A stretch of DNA of 64,000 nt from Haladaptatus sp. DYF46 (GTDB lineage: Archaea > Halobacteriota > Halobacteria > Halobacteriales > Haladaptataceae), in NCBI RefSeq assembly GCF_021083305.1, contig NZ_JAJFAY010000001.1:434001-498000 (forward strand). The letters run 5' to 3'. Shown here in pieces: positions 49,109 to 57,670 of this stretch. Position 1 is the first letter of the stretch. Every line of letters starts with the position of its first letter. A program made the position numbers and the translations under genes. The notes below the pieces were generated by a model. It made no database searches. It was given only the letters and a program-made list of their open reading frames with translations, and was not told the DNA's origin.

Positions 49109-51196
49109 CTAATCGTCTGCTGTGACTTCTTCTACCTCTTCGTCTGTCTCGTTCTCCTCCGAATCGTCAAGCGAGGCGTCAATAGCCACGAGGAGTTCTT
49201 CGAAACGATCCAGCGTTTCCTGCTCGAAGAGCTCCTTACCTTCGACCGCGGCTCGGTTGTCGATTGTGCGAGCGATTTCGGCTTTGTCGAGTACCCACCC
49301 GACGGGATTGCCTAACTCTTGTTTGAGTCGTCCGTCGAGCTGCTTAGCAATCTCGCCGTGTTCCGGTGTCGCTCGCTCTTGGAACTCGGACTCTTCGACT
49401 TCGCTGTGGACGTCGGCAGCGACCTCGCAGAGCAAGTCCGGCGAGAGAAGATCCTCGATGGTCGTATCGGCGTTGAAATCGACATAGGTTCCGGTGTGGA
49501 AGATTGCCGTGTCGAGCTCGCCTTTCTCCACGCCGTCCTGTAGCTTCCGCTGTGCTTTCTGTCCCGCCTCGTCGTCATCAAGGAGGACAGCTACGTTGTA
49601 GTCCTCCGATTCGACGATACGAGCGAGATAGTCCGCTCTCGATGCACCACCGCAGACGACGAAGTTCACGTTGTTGTCGAGGAGAGGCTCGTCGTCGCCT
49701 AGCACCTCGGACATCAGTTTGAGATACGTTCGGTCGTCGGGACCTTCGACGAGAACCGTGTTCTTGCTGGCGAACAGCGAATCCGCGAACGTCGCCCCGA
49801 GTGCAGTGCGGACAGCGGCGAGACTGTCGTGGTCGGGATCGTTGATCCCGTTCAGTCGAGTGACGACCGTCCCGATTCGCTCTTCGTCCTCGTCGAACGG
49901 TTCTTGTCGGCCGACGTCTTCTACAGGCTTTGGATCGCGGAGCTGGCGAACCGTTCGAACACTGTTGAGGTTATCCTTGTCGATCATGTACGGCGAATGG
50001 GTCCCGTAGAGGACTTGATTGTCCTCGCCAAGTTGCTTGAGTGCCTTCTTCAGATTCTTGTGCCCTTCGGGGTGAAGGTACGCGCCCGGATCGTCGAGGA
50101 GAATCACTGAGTTCGAGATTTCACCTTGCTCGCGGGCGACGAGGTGGCAGAAGAACGAGAGAAACCATCGGAATCCTTGGCTTCGGTCGGAGGGAAGTGT
50201 TCTGATTTCCCTTTCCCCATCGTTGGTTTCTTCGTAGATTCGGAGAGTCACATCACCATCATTCCGTCTGAGAACAAAACGGACGTTCGCCTGTTTCCAG
50301 TTGTCGTCAAATCGCTGTGTGATCGTGTCGTTCGCCTCGTCCATTCGATCATGAATCTCATGACCAGTGGCTGATTCGAGCGATTCGCTATCTAGATCAA
50401 CTGCATCTAAGAGTTCCCAGTAAGGATCGCCTTTCTCAAGTTCGTCGAAAACTCCTTTTCCAGAGATTGGAACAATATTATCGAAGAGTTGGAAATTTGG
50501 TATGATCGCCAACTCGTCTGGAGCAACCTCGCGTACATCATCCGACCAAGTGATTCCTCGTGCCATTGCTCGAATCGTATTTAGCTTGGAATAAGGCGAT
50601 GGCTCTGGCAAAAAGTGCTTTGATTTTCCAGATAGAATATCATTTATTCCACCTATCAAATCTGGAATATCGGATTTATCCCCACCAAATTGATTCAATA
50701 CAGAGGATATTTCGTCAGAGAATGCGATACTCTTTTTATACATATTTTCTTCTATTTCCTTATAGAGTTTTGGAAGAGTATACATATGATCTAATTGAAC
50801 ATCTGCTTGTTCCAAATTATCCTCTAGTTGTGCAAGAGAATATCGAACTGTCCCATCTGCGTATCGAGTTAATGCTCTTTTTCTCTTGTTCTGCAATCCC
50901 GAATCTCTTAATTTGAATATTATTCTAGATACATCTTCAAATAATGGATTTGGGACACTTGATATGATTAATGAAACAATTGGAATCTCACTTTTCTTTG
51001 TAGAGGATGATGAACGATAATTGGAAATCTCCGCTTCGGTTAGCTCTTCACCGTCTTTGAATCGGGAAAGTGCTTCGAGGAAATTCGTCTTGCCTGCTTC
51101 GTTCGCTCCGACGAGCGTCGTAACGTCCTCGATATCGACCCACTTCGTGTCCAAAATGGACTTGTAATTCTGAACGCGAACTTGTTCAATCTTCAT
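49109..51196 (-). CDS. OLD-family ATP-dependent endonuclease (ABC ATPase + TOPRIM)
   Basis: 695 aa. The N-terminal SMC-like ATPase has Walker A GANEAGKT (residues 30-37), a signature-like region SDRSQGFRWFLSF, Walker B SVILLDDPGAYLHPEG and a His-switch GTHSPYMID. The C-terminal TOPRIM nuclease has VLVEGPDD (Glu484) and LLDDDEAG (Asp540-542), so catalytic residues are present. OLD proteins exclude phage (P2 Old, GajA of Gabija). No UvrD-like helicase (GajB) is adjacent; instead a TIGR02391-like gene lies 83 nt upstream on the same strand. Residues about 62-212 are encoded by far more AT-rich DNA than the rest. Start: ATG 51196, directly before MKIEQVRVQNYKS. Confidence 0.9.
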   Translation of the reverse strand: MKIEQVRVQNYKSILDTKWVDIEDVTTLVGANEAGKTNFLEALSRFKDGEELTEAEISNYRSSSSTKKSEIPIVSLIISSVPNPLFEDVSRIIFKLRDSGLQNKRKRALTRYADGTVRYSLAQLEDNLEQADVQLDHMYTLPKLYKEIEENMYKKSIAFSDEISSVLNQFGGDKSDIPDLIGGINDILSGKSKHFLPEPSPYSKLNTIRAMARGITWSDDVREVAPDELAIIPNFQLFDNIVPISGKGVFDELEKGDPYWELLDAVDLDSESLESATGHEIHDRMDEANDTITQRFDDNWKQANVRFVLRRNDGDVTLRIYEETNDGEREIRTLPSDRSQGFRWFLSFFCHLVAREQGEISNSVILLDDPGAYLHPEGHKNLKKALKQLGEDNQVLYGTHSPYMIDKDNLNSVRTVRQLRDPKPVEDVGRQEPFDEDEERIGTVVTRLNGINDPDHDSLAAVRTALGATFADSLFASKNTVLVEGPDDRTYLKLMSEVLGDDEPLLDNNVNFVVCGGASRADYLARIVESEDYNVAVLLDDDEAGQKAQRKLQDGVEKGELDTAIFHTGTYVDFNADTTIEDLLSPDLLCEVAADVHSEVEESEFQERATPEHGEIAKQLDGRLKQELGNPVGWVLDKAEIARTIDNRAAVEGKELFEQETLDRFEELLVAIDASLDDSEENETDEEVEEVTADD

Positions 51197-51279
51197 AGAT
51201 TCTGGATAGAAGTAAACAACAACGAGACAGTCAAATAGGTGTCGGACATCAAACCACATACGCTGAACCTGCCGAGGGA

Positions 51280-52269
51280 CTATACTCTCGAGATCAGGAA
51301 ATCAACGAAGTACAGGATGCTCCGAGCGTCATCCTCACTAAAGCTGTCCAAGTGCTTAGAACCTTCTGGATCAGGAGTTCGGTGCGAGAGTGGATTTCTG
51401 AGCGCTTGCATCGCACCGGCATAGAGGAACATGACTCCCTGTTCTTCGTTTGCGTTTTCGCCGAATGCGAGCGACCCATCGTCACTGCTGAACGCTTGCA
51501 TCATGAGGTCTTTTCCGTAGAGATCGGCGAGGTCTTCATCGCCATTCGCTCGAACTCTTTCCTCAAGTACCTTCAGACTCGTACTTGCAGCATCAGCGTA
51601 TTCGCCTCTCTCAAACTTACTGATACAGCGAGTAGAGAGTTCGGAGTCCGTAAGTTCGAATGAACTCGTTCCTGATTCATCTCTAGCTGAATTCTCACCT
51701 TCTTCGAGTAGTTCTATGAGACGAGTTGCAAATCTCTGAACACTCTTTAGGTTGTTCCGATCTTGAGGCGTGCTTCCCTGCTCTACCTCACAATATGGGA
51801 TAACCTGATTTTCTCCGCCGAAAGTTTCGATGATGATTCGGTCAAAGTGAGCCTCGAATAGGAGATGACCAGGATTGACCTCTGTAGAATCTTTATTATT
51901 TCGCCGATACCGGCAGAGAACACGAGTCGGTTGCAGAGTGAACGTTGACGTTTCACCTTTTGATTCCGGCTTTGGAGTAGTGAAGAACTTCATTAACTCG
52001 ATCAACTGTTGCTCGCTCAATTCAGCGTAGATATATGAATGAGTAACGTGCCGATTCAGAATTTCGTCTTTCTCCTGTCGGTATCTGAATTCGATAGTCG
52101 GCTCACTCAGGTCCACCTCGATGCTCAGAGAGGTATTTGTGTATGGGCTATGCGAGAAATCTTGGTGACCCGGTATAAACCGCTCCGAAAAAGCGGTCAA
52201 TTTTTTGGTTTCGTTCATGAGTAGATGAGCTACTGACGGAGTGATGTCTCTCAGTTGGAATAAACTCAT
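51280..52269 (-). CDS. TIGR02391-like protein upstream of the OLD nuclease
   Basis: 329 aa. The N-terminal 200 residues are beta-rich and unrecognised. The C-terminal 120 (CISKFERGEYADAASTSLKVLEERVR, then FLYAGAMQALRNPLSHR and ARSILYFVDFLISRV) match the helical TIGR02391 (Ymh) domain, with the conserved ALRNPxSHR segment resembling HEPN-type RNase motifs (R-N-x-x-x-H). This domain recurs beside restriction and abortive-infection genes. The gene is same-strand and directly upstream of the OLD gene, so joint function is likely. Confidence 0.8.
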   Translation of the reverse strand: MSLFQLRDITPSVAHLLMNETKKLTAFSERFIPGHQDFSHSPYTNTSLSIEVDLSEPTIEFRYRQEKDEILNRHVTHSYIYAELSEQQLIELMKFFTTPKPESKGETSTFTLQPTRVLCRYRRNNKDSTEVNPGHLLFEAHFDRIIIETFGGENQVIPYCEVEQGSTPQDRNNLKSVQRFATRLIELLEEGENSARDESGTSSFELTDSELSTRCISKFERGEYADAASTSLKVLEERVRANGDEDLADLYGKDLMMQAFSSDDGSLAFGENANEEQGVMFLYAGAMQALRNPLSHRTPDPEGSKHLDSFSEDDARSILYFVDFLISRV

Positions 52270-52368
52270 TGCTAAGAGAGAAACACTACCGATTTTCCGG
52301 TAGTTGGTTTCGGTAGGATTCTTATTCTAAAGGGAGTTCATCGTCCCGGACTGACATCTCTGTTCGAT

Positions 52369-52836
52369 ATGATCGCTCAATCGAGCAGGGGCTTCTCCGC
52401 GCTCGACGGCGCGTTCGTTGGACTACTCATGGTCGCGCTCGCGGACTACCTCAGAACGGCGAGCGGGCGCGAGAGTTCGCTCCTGCCGACTGTCGGGGTG
52501 TTGTTCTGCATTGGGCTGGCGGGTGCGTTCTGGAGTGTGTTCCAGTACACGACGACACCGCTGGCGTTCGTGTTGGTTCTGGTTCCTGTCTGCTACGCGT
52601 CGTGGTTGCTTCGAGATGTTGTGGTGACCTACGAGCTTCGTGGCTCACTGCGGGCCGATGGCTGGCTTCATGGGCGTCCTCTCACGGTTGGTCTGCTCGT
52701 GTTTGGGGCGTTCGTGTCGGTTTGGCACGTGCAGGTGTTGTTGGCGTTTCCGCCGTTTGTTGGTGGAACGAATACGTTATCGCATTTTGTGGGGCTCGTA
52801 GAAGGTCTCGGTGTTGGATATTTTGTTCTTTTTTGA
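52369..52836 (+). CDS. four-helix membrane protein
   Basis: 155 aa with four hydrophobic segments (FVGLLMVALADYL, LPTVGVLFCIGLAGAFWSVF, LAFVLVLVPVCYASWLL, LTVGLLVFGAFVSVWHVQVLLAF). It is clearly more GC-rich than both neighbours, so it may have a separate origin or be a native haloarchaeal gene in the cargo. No family is recognised. It stands divergently from the TIGR02391/OLD pair and convergently with the nuclease operon. Confidence 0.62.
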   Translation: MIAQSSRGFSALDGAFVGLLMVALADYLRTASGRESSLLPTVGVLFCIGLAGAFWSVFQYTTTPLAFVLVLVPVCYASWLLRDVVVTYELRGSLRADGWLHGRPLTVGLLVFGAFVSVWHVQVLLAFPPFVGGTNTLSHFVGLVEGLGVGYFVLF

Positions 52837-52851
52837 AGCCGGTATCATTGA

Positions 52852-53784
52852 CTACTGGCTATCATCTGAGTCAGAATCAGAATTAGTACTCCATGCATCG
52901 TGGTCTAGTCGAGCCTGCGGGAGCTCTTCCATTACTCGCTCCACGTAATATTCTGTTCGACTTCCTACTGCTTGAATCGTCTTAGACACTACTTTCCATT
53001 CTTGCCCATTTGTCCCAGCTATTTTATCCAAATATTGGTCGAGGCCTGCCCTTCGTAGTTCGAGAAATGTCCGCTCTACACGGTCATATATTTCCTTTTG
53101 CTTGTCATCTCCTATCTTATCCCAATATGGATGGGCCCGATTTAGAATGTCGTCAATATCAAATTCCCCTTCTTGGACAGCAAGTGACACAACGCTACTG
53201 AAAACCGAAGAAACCATTGCCTCTTTATCTGCCTCATATATGTCAAACGGATAATGTCCTGTTGGAAGTGGTTCGTCTGGCTTGACGTTGATGGGGAACG
53301 CGTTCGAAGCAGTGATTTCTGTTATCGGATGACCTTCAAGATTCCAAATTGAAAGCCCGCTACCAGAGCTATTTTTGAAATGAATTAGAGCGATGTCGTC
53401 TGGAATTTCGATTTCTGAGAGATTTTTGAAAGAGGAAAGGAGAACCTCAGCAGAAAGGTCTTCAGCAGTGATGCTATTGACTAATCCTTGCAACGCGATG
53501 TTTTCCTCGTTTCCTTCAACACGAAGATAACGTCGTATTTGGTCAGATTTCACCCCGAGTGATTTGCATTCTATAAGTAGTGCGTGCTCTGCGTTTTCTG
53601 ACGAGAGTATCAAATCTGGATTGATAATATCCTCTCCGTCCTCATCAAGAATATAGAACTCGTCCTCGATTATGGTACACTCGTAACCGACTTCTCCAAG
53701 TGTACCTGAAAACGTTGGTTCAAAGCCAGAGAGAGCAATCCAGAGATTAATTTGATGAGTATGTGGATCCAACTCACGCATCAT
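52852..53784 (-). CDS. PD-(D/E)XK-type nuclease of a two-gene operon
   Basis: 310 aa. Residues 31-80 carry a classic restriction-endonuclease core: a preceding Glu31, INPDLIL with Asp57 after Pro56, and LLIECKSLG with Glu72-x-Lys74. The remainder is helical and unrecognised (EKE/YVERVMEELPQ near the C-terminus may be a partner-binding helix). The start at 53784 is nine bases after the stop of the upstream gene. The architecture (nuclease at N-terminus, long helical C-terminus) could mean an effector activated by its partner. AT-rich, cargo composition. Confidence 0.75.
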   Translation of the reverse strand: MMRELDPHTHQINLWIALSGFEPTFSGTLGEVGYECTIIEDEFYILDEDGEDIINPDLILSSENAEHALLIECKSLGVKSDQIRRYLRVEGNEENIALQGLVNSITAEDLSAEVLLSSFKNLSEIEIPDDIALIHFKNSSGSGLSIWNLEGHPITEITASNAFPINVKPDEPLPTGHYPFDIYEADKEAMVSSVFSSVVSLAVQEGEFDIDDILNRAHPYWDKIGDDKQKEIYDRVERTFLELRRAGLDQYLDKIAGTNGQEWKVVSKTIQAVGSRTEYYVERVMEELPQARLDHDAWSTNSDSDSDDSQ

Positions 53785-53793
53785 TAATTACAC

Positions 53794-54912
53794 TTACTCA
53801 TCCATTCTACTTCTATCTTGATAAATTAGTTCAGCAGCAGGATCGTAATGTTGCTGGAGGTTGGTGAAGAGCCTTAGTGCAGTATTTCCGCACGCCCCAT
53901 CATATAAATAAAGGCGTATCCACTGTGGGGCCATCTCGATGGCAATTTTATCACCATTGTGCATATCAACACCATCGACTTTGTAGGCAGATGGGCCAAC
54001 TTGGCGTATATTACCCCACAGCCGAAACGGATTTTTCGCGTTTACTACATAAGAGAGGAACGTCTCTACGTCGTGGACTTCTCTGCTAAATTTGATCACG
54101 ACTGGTGCGCCTTGTGCTGATGCACCATGTTCACGACTAGTTGCTCCAATAAGATGATTGGCTTCAATCGATTCCAACATCTGTGCATATTGGTCTTTGA
54201 TTTGCTCAACAGTAGATATATGTAAATTGATTTTTGAACCACCTCTGGTCGTGAGCATCCCTTCATTTGTGACTCTCTCACGAACAAAATCATCTCTAAT
54301 CTCACGACGGATTTGTATTCGGGAAAGAGCTAGAAATTGGTCTATTTCGTCAGTCTGCTTCAATATGTCGTAGAGATGCTTTGAGCTGCTCCCACTTCCG
54401 TCAATATTAAGATCTGAGAATTGGAGATTGTCTTCAATGAATTCTTCCGGAAAAACATCATCTGCTCCATAGCTGATTTTGACACCCTCATACTCGCCCA
54501 TCTCACCTATGTTTTCTATCTGGCCTGTTGGGAGCCAAAGACGGTCGAGTCCAGCACCTTCTCCTGAGATTAACTCATGAGTCGCATCACTGAAGAAGTG
54601 AGAGTCACCTAATGAGTAAACAATCCAAAAACGCTCATCGTGTGAATCCAAGAATAACCAGCCTTTACCACTGTTTCTGGTAGCCCATTCGAACATATGG
54701 AGATCGCTCTCGATCTCATATACTTCTTCAATCTCTTCTTTTCCTACTACCTCCCTCGGGGAGATGTTACTCTCGATAATTGCGGTCTTAAGCATATTCT
54801 CACCAGGAGAGAGCTCAGTGTCCTCCAGTAGGTCAGAATGGTTTTTTTGTAGCCGGTCATTAAATATGCTCAACATATCCCTCCGGCTATGTATAGGTTG
54901 GGTAGTGGACAT
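53794..54912 (-). CDS. unrecognised partner of the PD-(D/E)XK nuclease
   Basis: 372 aa, soluble, no membrane segment. N-terminal part: helical, then HMFEWATRNSGKGWLFLDSHDERFWIVYSLGDSHFF; the middle is a mixed domain; the C-terminal part reads VVIKFSREVHDVETFLSYVVNAKNPFRLWGNIRQVGPSAYKVDGVDMHNGD, then IRLYLYDGACGNTALRLF. No Walker, helicase, methylase or protease motif is seen. It is the first gene of the operon with the nuclease, so it may be a sensor or specificity subunit. Function is unknown. Confidence 0.72.
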   Translation of the reverse strand: MSTTQPIHSRRDMLSIFNDRLQKNHSDLLEDTELSPGENMLKTAIIESNISPREVVGKEEIEEVYEIESDLHMFEWATRNSGKGWLFLDSHDERFWIVYSLGDSHFFSDATHELISGEGAGLDRLWLPTGQIENIGEMGEYEGVKISYGADDVFPEEFIEDNLQFSDLNIDGSGSSSKHLYDILKQTDEIDQFLALSRIQIRREIRDDFVRERVTNEGMLTTRGGSKINLHISTVEQIKDQYAQMLESIEANHLIGATSREHGASAQGAPVVIKFSREVHDVETFLSYVVNAKNPFRLWGNIRQVGPSAYKVDGVDMHNGDKIAIEMAPQWIRLYLYDGACGNTALRLFTNLQQHYDPAAELIYQDRSRMDE

Positions 54913-55278
54913 TTTATGTTCTCTCTTATTTTGCTTATCCCGCTATTCTAATCCCCACTGGTATTGGCTTGATATTGAGATTGCAGTGTTCATATTGACT
55001 AAAATAATTGTTGTGATTTACATCCACTGGTATCATATCGAACCCGCCATGCTCCATCAAAGTTTGAGGATTGATTTTGTCCATCACTATGGGCACCTCC
55101 CAATCAATATGAAATACTAGAGATTCCCATAGATAAGTCTCCGGTGTGAACCGGTAGTAGTGTGTATCTATTTTTCCAACCGCTCTTCCCCTATCCCTTT
55201 TGTATCAAATTACCCATTGAATTACCTGCTCTCTATCAGGATTTCATAGAGAAGATTTTGTGGTTGTTCAATCCTCAA
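54913..55278. other. 366-base AT-rich gap without a supported gene
   Basis: No convincing reading frame. A plus-strand frame from 54764 runs partly antisense to the unknown partner gene and is rejected. The stretch probably contains the promoter of the leftward nuclease operon (54913-54960) and a terminator for the small membrane gene. No repeat of note. Confidence 0.4.
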
Positions 55279-55665
55279 TCAGTCTAAAAGGCGTAAGAAG
55301 GGCTTCCAACCACCGATAACCGCCCCAAGAACATTCAATATAGCTCCAAAAAGCAACAAATAGAAGCCGTTTTTCCCACCTGAAACCAATAAATTCGCTC
55401 CGCCAAGTTCCAAGGGAAATCCGATGAGTGCAAATGGTCCAGAAATTGTTAGAGTGATGACTAATCCCGCAAGAGTAACCCAGTCAGGGAATGAATGAAA
55501 CGAGAAAATGATCAAATCTGTTGATAATTGAGAACTACCACTGTTCTGATTAACAGTCTCAGATGTCGTCTCAAGAACTGTCGAAAATGCTTTAGAAAGG
55601 ATTGGTAGTATTGCTCCAAAAATAGCTTCTCGCATCCGGTTCCCTACTCGACCATTAAAGATCAT
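55279..55665 (-). CDS. small membrane protein
   Basis: 128 aa with two to three C-terminal hydrophobic segments (WVTLAGLVITLTISGPFALIGFPL, FYLLLFGAILNVLGAVIG). The N-terminal half is amphipathic. It belongs to the AT-rich cargo, beside the repressor. No family is recognised. Confidence 0.58.
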   Translation of the reverse strand: MIFNGRVGNRMREAIFGAILPILSKAFSTVLETTSETVNQNSGSSQLSTDLIIFSFHSFPDWVTLAGLVITLTISGPFALIGFPLELGGANLLVSGGKNGFYLLLFGAILNVLGAVIGGWKPFLRLLD

Positions 55666-55793
55666 GAGCTAACTTCAACAGCTAAATGACAAAAAGATTT
55701 CTATGATTTGAAAATGTACATACTATTCCATGATACACTCGTTAGTAGAAGTGGATATAGTTTCGGCAATCCACGATACATCCCAATTCATAG

Positions 55794-56069
55794 CTACTCT
55801 TCCAGCTCATCCGCATCAAGGTCCCCAGCGAGATACTGCCGCCCTTTCTCGGTAATCGCGTAGTAGCCCTCTTTCTCTCGGACTTTCTTGACAAGACCGT
55901 GTTCTTGGAGCTTCTTCAGCCGTCGCGAGATTGTTGAGTAGGAAATACCGACACCCTCCCGATCAAGATTGATTTCTAGTCCCGTTGGTGGAAGGACCAC
56001 GTCATGCTCATGGAGATACTCTAGGATAGAATCGTCATTTCCAGTCATCCAGTCCACTCGCGGGCGCAT
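55794..56069 (-). CDS. PhiH1-repressor-like winged-helix regulator
   Basis: 91 aa. VDWMTGNDDSILEYLHEHDVVLPPTGLEINLDREGVGISYSTISRRLKKLQEHGLVKKV is the helix-turn-helix of the haloarchaeal virus PhiH1 repressor-like group, with a wing (EGYYAITEKGRQYL). It is the likely lysogeny/maintenance repressor of the element. The start MRPRVDWM at 56069 fits the family, and TTAAAAAC about 22-31 nt upstream is a TATA for a leaderless mRNA. It is divergent from the integrase operon. Confidence 0.85.
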   Translation of the reverse strand: MRPRVDWMTGNDDSILEYLHEHDVVLPPTGLEINLDREGVGISYSTISRRLKKLQEHGLVKKVREKEGYYAITEKGRQYLAGDLDADELEE

Positions 56070-56088
56070 TCTACACTTAGCATCTCTA

Positions 56089-56274
56089 AACCAGTTTTTA
56101 ACCGCTCTGGTAAGCGAAGAGACGAATGTATATAGAGTCACTTTGATACCATATACTGCAAGATTTATTACCCCTCCCTGATTTGGCAGAAAGTAGGAAG
56201 CAACTCGCGGACCCGTCACTACTGGGTCCAATATCGAAAGTAAGCGGACCGATGCTTGGGACATCGGGTCCGCG
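56089..56274. promoter_or_regulatory. divergent control region of repressor and integrase operon
   Basis: Contains the repressor TATA (around 56093-56100, minus strand) and further AT-rich TATA-like stretches (ATATATAGAG, ATTTATTACC). A cluster of alternating half-sites follows: GGACCC (56209-56214) / GGGTCC (56224-56229), and GCGGACC (56244-56250) / GGGTCCGC (56266-56273). The two dyads resemble paired operators for the divergent repressor. Confidence 0.5.
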
Positions 56275-56301
56275 GTAGCTTCCAAAACCTTGCAGGAAGC
56301 C

Positions 56302-56631
56302 ATGTACGAAGAAAACTCGCGGGGTCTTGAAAGCCCCGACTGTACGGACGAATCGACTGCCAACTGCCCCCGCTGCGACACGCCGATCCTCGCGCTCGTC
56401 ACGCGCGGCCCATCCGCGCACATTCTTAGCCCGTGCGGCTGTCCGGTCGGCTCACTGACTGCGCGCGACCTCGCCTCAAACCAGTCAAAACCACGAGACG
56501 AAACGACGAATTCGACCGATGGCGATTCCACTTTCACTTTCACTCCGCTGTCGAAAACCCATTTAATAGGGGGTCCGAGTACACCCGAGTTGATGACAAA
56601 GACGACCAAGTCGCGAGGTGAGTACCAATGA
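56302..56631 (+). CDS. small Cys-rich zinc-ribbon protein
   Basis: 109 aa. CTDESTANCPRCDTPILALVTRGPSAHILSPCGCPVG has CPRC and CGC clusters forming a zinc site, and the rest is polar and disordered. First gene of the rightward operon; its stop overlaps the next start (ATGA). A decayed match to its front half occurs outside the element at 63228-63299. The ATG at 56302 is chosen over a TTG at 56290. Confidence 0.7.
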   Translation: MYEENSRGLESPDCTDESTANCPRCDTPILALVTRGPSAHILSPCGCPVGSLTARDLASNQSKPRDETTNSTDGDSTFTFTPLSKTHLIGGPSTPELMTKTTKSRGEYQ

Positions 56632-57500
56632 CGACGACGGTGCTCTCCATCGACGACCTTTGCGACCAACTACGCACGCTCGAAGAGAGAAAACGAGAAC
56701 AGGGCGAAACGCCCGCTGTCTTAGTCGGTGAACTTGTCGGCGAGTTCGACGTGTTCGCCCCCGACGAATCACCGTTCGACACCATGCAGGTCGGAGACGG
56801 CGCGTTCTCGCCCGACACCTTCGCCGACTCGGACGGTACCGCCGCACTCCGCCGCGCGGACCCGGCGCTGCTCCACACCATCATCGTCGATGAATCCGAC
56901 CTCTCGGACGGCGCGAAGGCCATCCTGAACGACGAAGAACCACCGAGCGAGGAGATTCCGCCGCTCACCCAGTACGACGACCTCATCGCGGACAACGACC
57001 TCGACGCCTGCGACATCTGCCACAAGCACCGCGGCGTCGAGGAAGCCGACGTCCAAAACGAGGAGACGGGCGAGCTGACGACCGCATGGCTCTGCCCCGA
57101 ATGCTACGACCGGCTGGTCCGGTACAACCACGGCGATGCCGACGCGTTCGAGGACGTCGAGGCCGACGACCGACTCGCCACCGACGGCGGTTACGCCTTC
57201 AGCGACCTGCACGCGTTCAAGCGCGACATCCTCTACGCAGTTCGTGACCTCGAACAGGACGAACCCCCGAAGGGCCTCGCCATCAAGCGCGTGCTCGAAC
57301 GCGACTACGAGACAGTTCACCACTCGCGGCTCTACCAGAATCTCAGCCAGCTCGTCACCTCCGGCCTGCTCGAACAGGGCCGGAAGAACGGTCGGACAAA
57401 CGAGTACGAAACGACCAACGCTACGCGTCGCATGCTCGAAGCCAGCACGCGGCAACGGGCCGAACAACTCGGAATCGCGGCCACCGGAGGTGACGCCTGA
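56628..57500 (+). CDS. zinc-finger plus PadR-like winged-helix protein
   Basis: 290 aa. The N-terminal 100 residues include GTAALRRADPALLHTIIVDESDLSDGAKAILNDEEPP, a conserved acidic segment. A CDICHKHRG ... WLCPECYDRL zinc ribbon follows (about 126-165). The C-terminal 90 residues look like a PadR-type winged helix (DLHAFKRDILYAVRDLE, YETVHHSRLYQNLSQLVTSGLLEQGRK). It is probably a DNA-binding regulator of the element. A copy of the acidic segment is found after attR at 59890-60045. Confidence 0.75.
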   Translation: MTTTVLSIDDLCDQLRTLEERKREQGETPAVLVGELVGEFDVFAPDESPFDTMQVGDGAFSPDTFADSDGTAALRRADPALLHTIIVDESDLSDGAKAILNDEEPPSEEIPPLTQYDDLIADNDLDACDICHKHRGVEEADVQNEETGELTTAWLCPECYDRLVRYNHGDADAFEDVEADDRLATDGGYAFSDLHAFKRDILYAVRDLEQDEPPKGLAIKRVLERDYETVHHSRLYQNLSQLVTSGLLEQGRKNGRTNEYETTNATRRMLEASTRQRAEQLGIAATGGDA

Positions 57501-57670
57501 TGCACCTCGTCGCCTGCCAGTACGGCTGTGACGAACCGGGCTGCGATTTCGGCGGTGACGCGAAGAACGGCATGGGAATCGCCGCACAGCATCAGCAGAA
57601 GTACGGCCACTCGACGTGGGTCGACGCGATTTACCACCATCAATACGGCGCGGGAGGTGAGCAGGCGTGA
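57500..57670 (+). CDS. 56-aa Cys/His-rich small protein
   Basis: Starts ATG at 57500 inside TGATG with the previous stop, ends TGA 57668-57670 overlapping the next GTG. CQYGCDEPGCDFGG ... HHQYG supplies three Cys and several His, a possible zinc site. Its coupling on both sides supports translation. No family is recognised. Confidence 0.65.
   Translation: MHLVACQYGCDEPGCDFGGDAKNGMGIAAQHQQKYGHSTWVDAIYHHQYGAGGEQA

Noticed and set aside
49109..51196. Gabija system call
   Set aside because: Only the OLD (GajA-like) part is present; no UvrD/GajB-like helicase in the neighbourhood.
54764..55120. 118-aa hydrophobic plus-strand frame
   Set aside because: First half is antisense to the unknown partner gene, no start context, AT-rich hydrophobicity is compositional.
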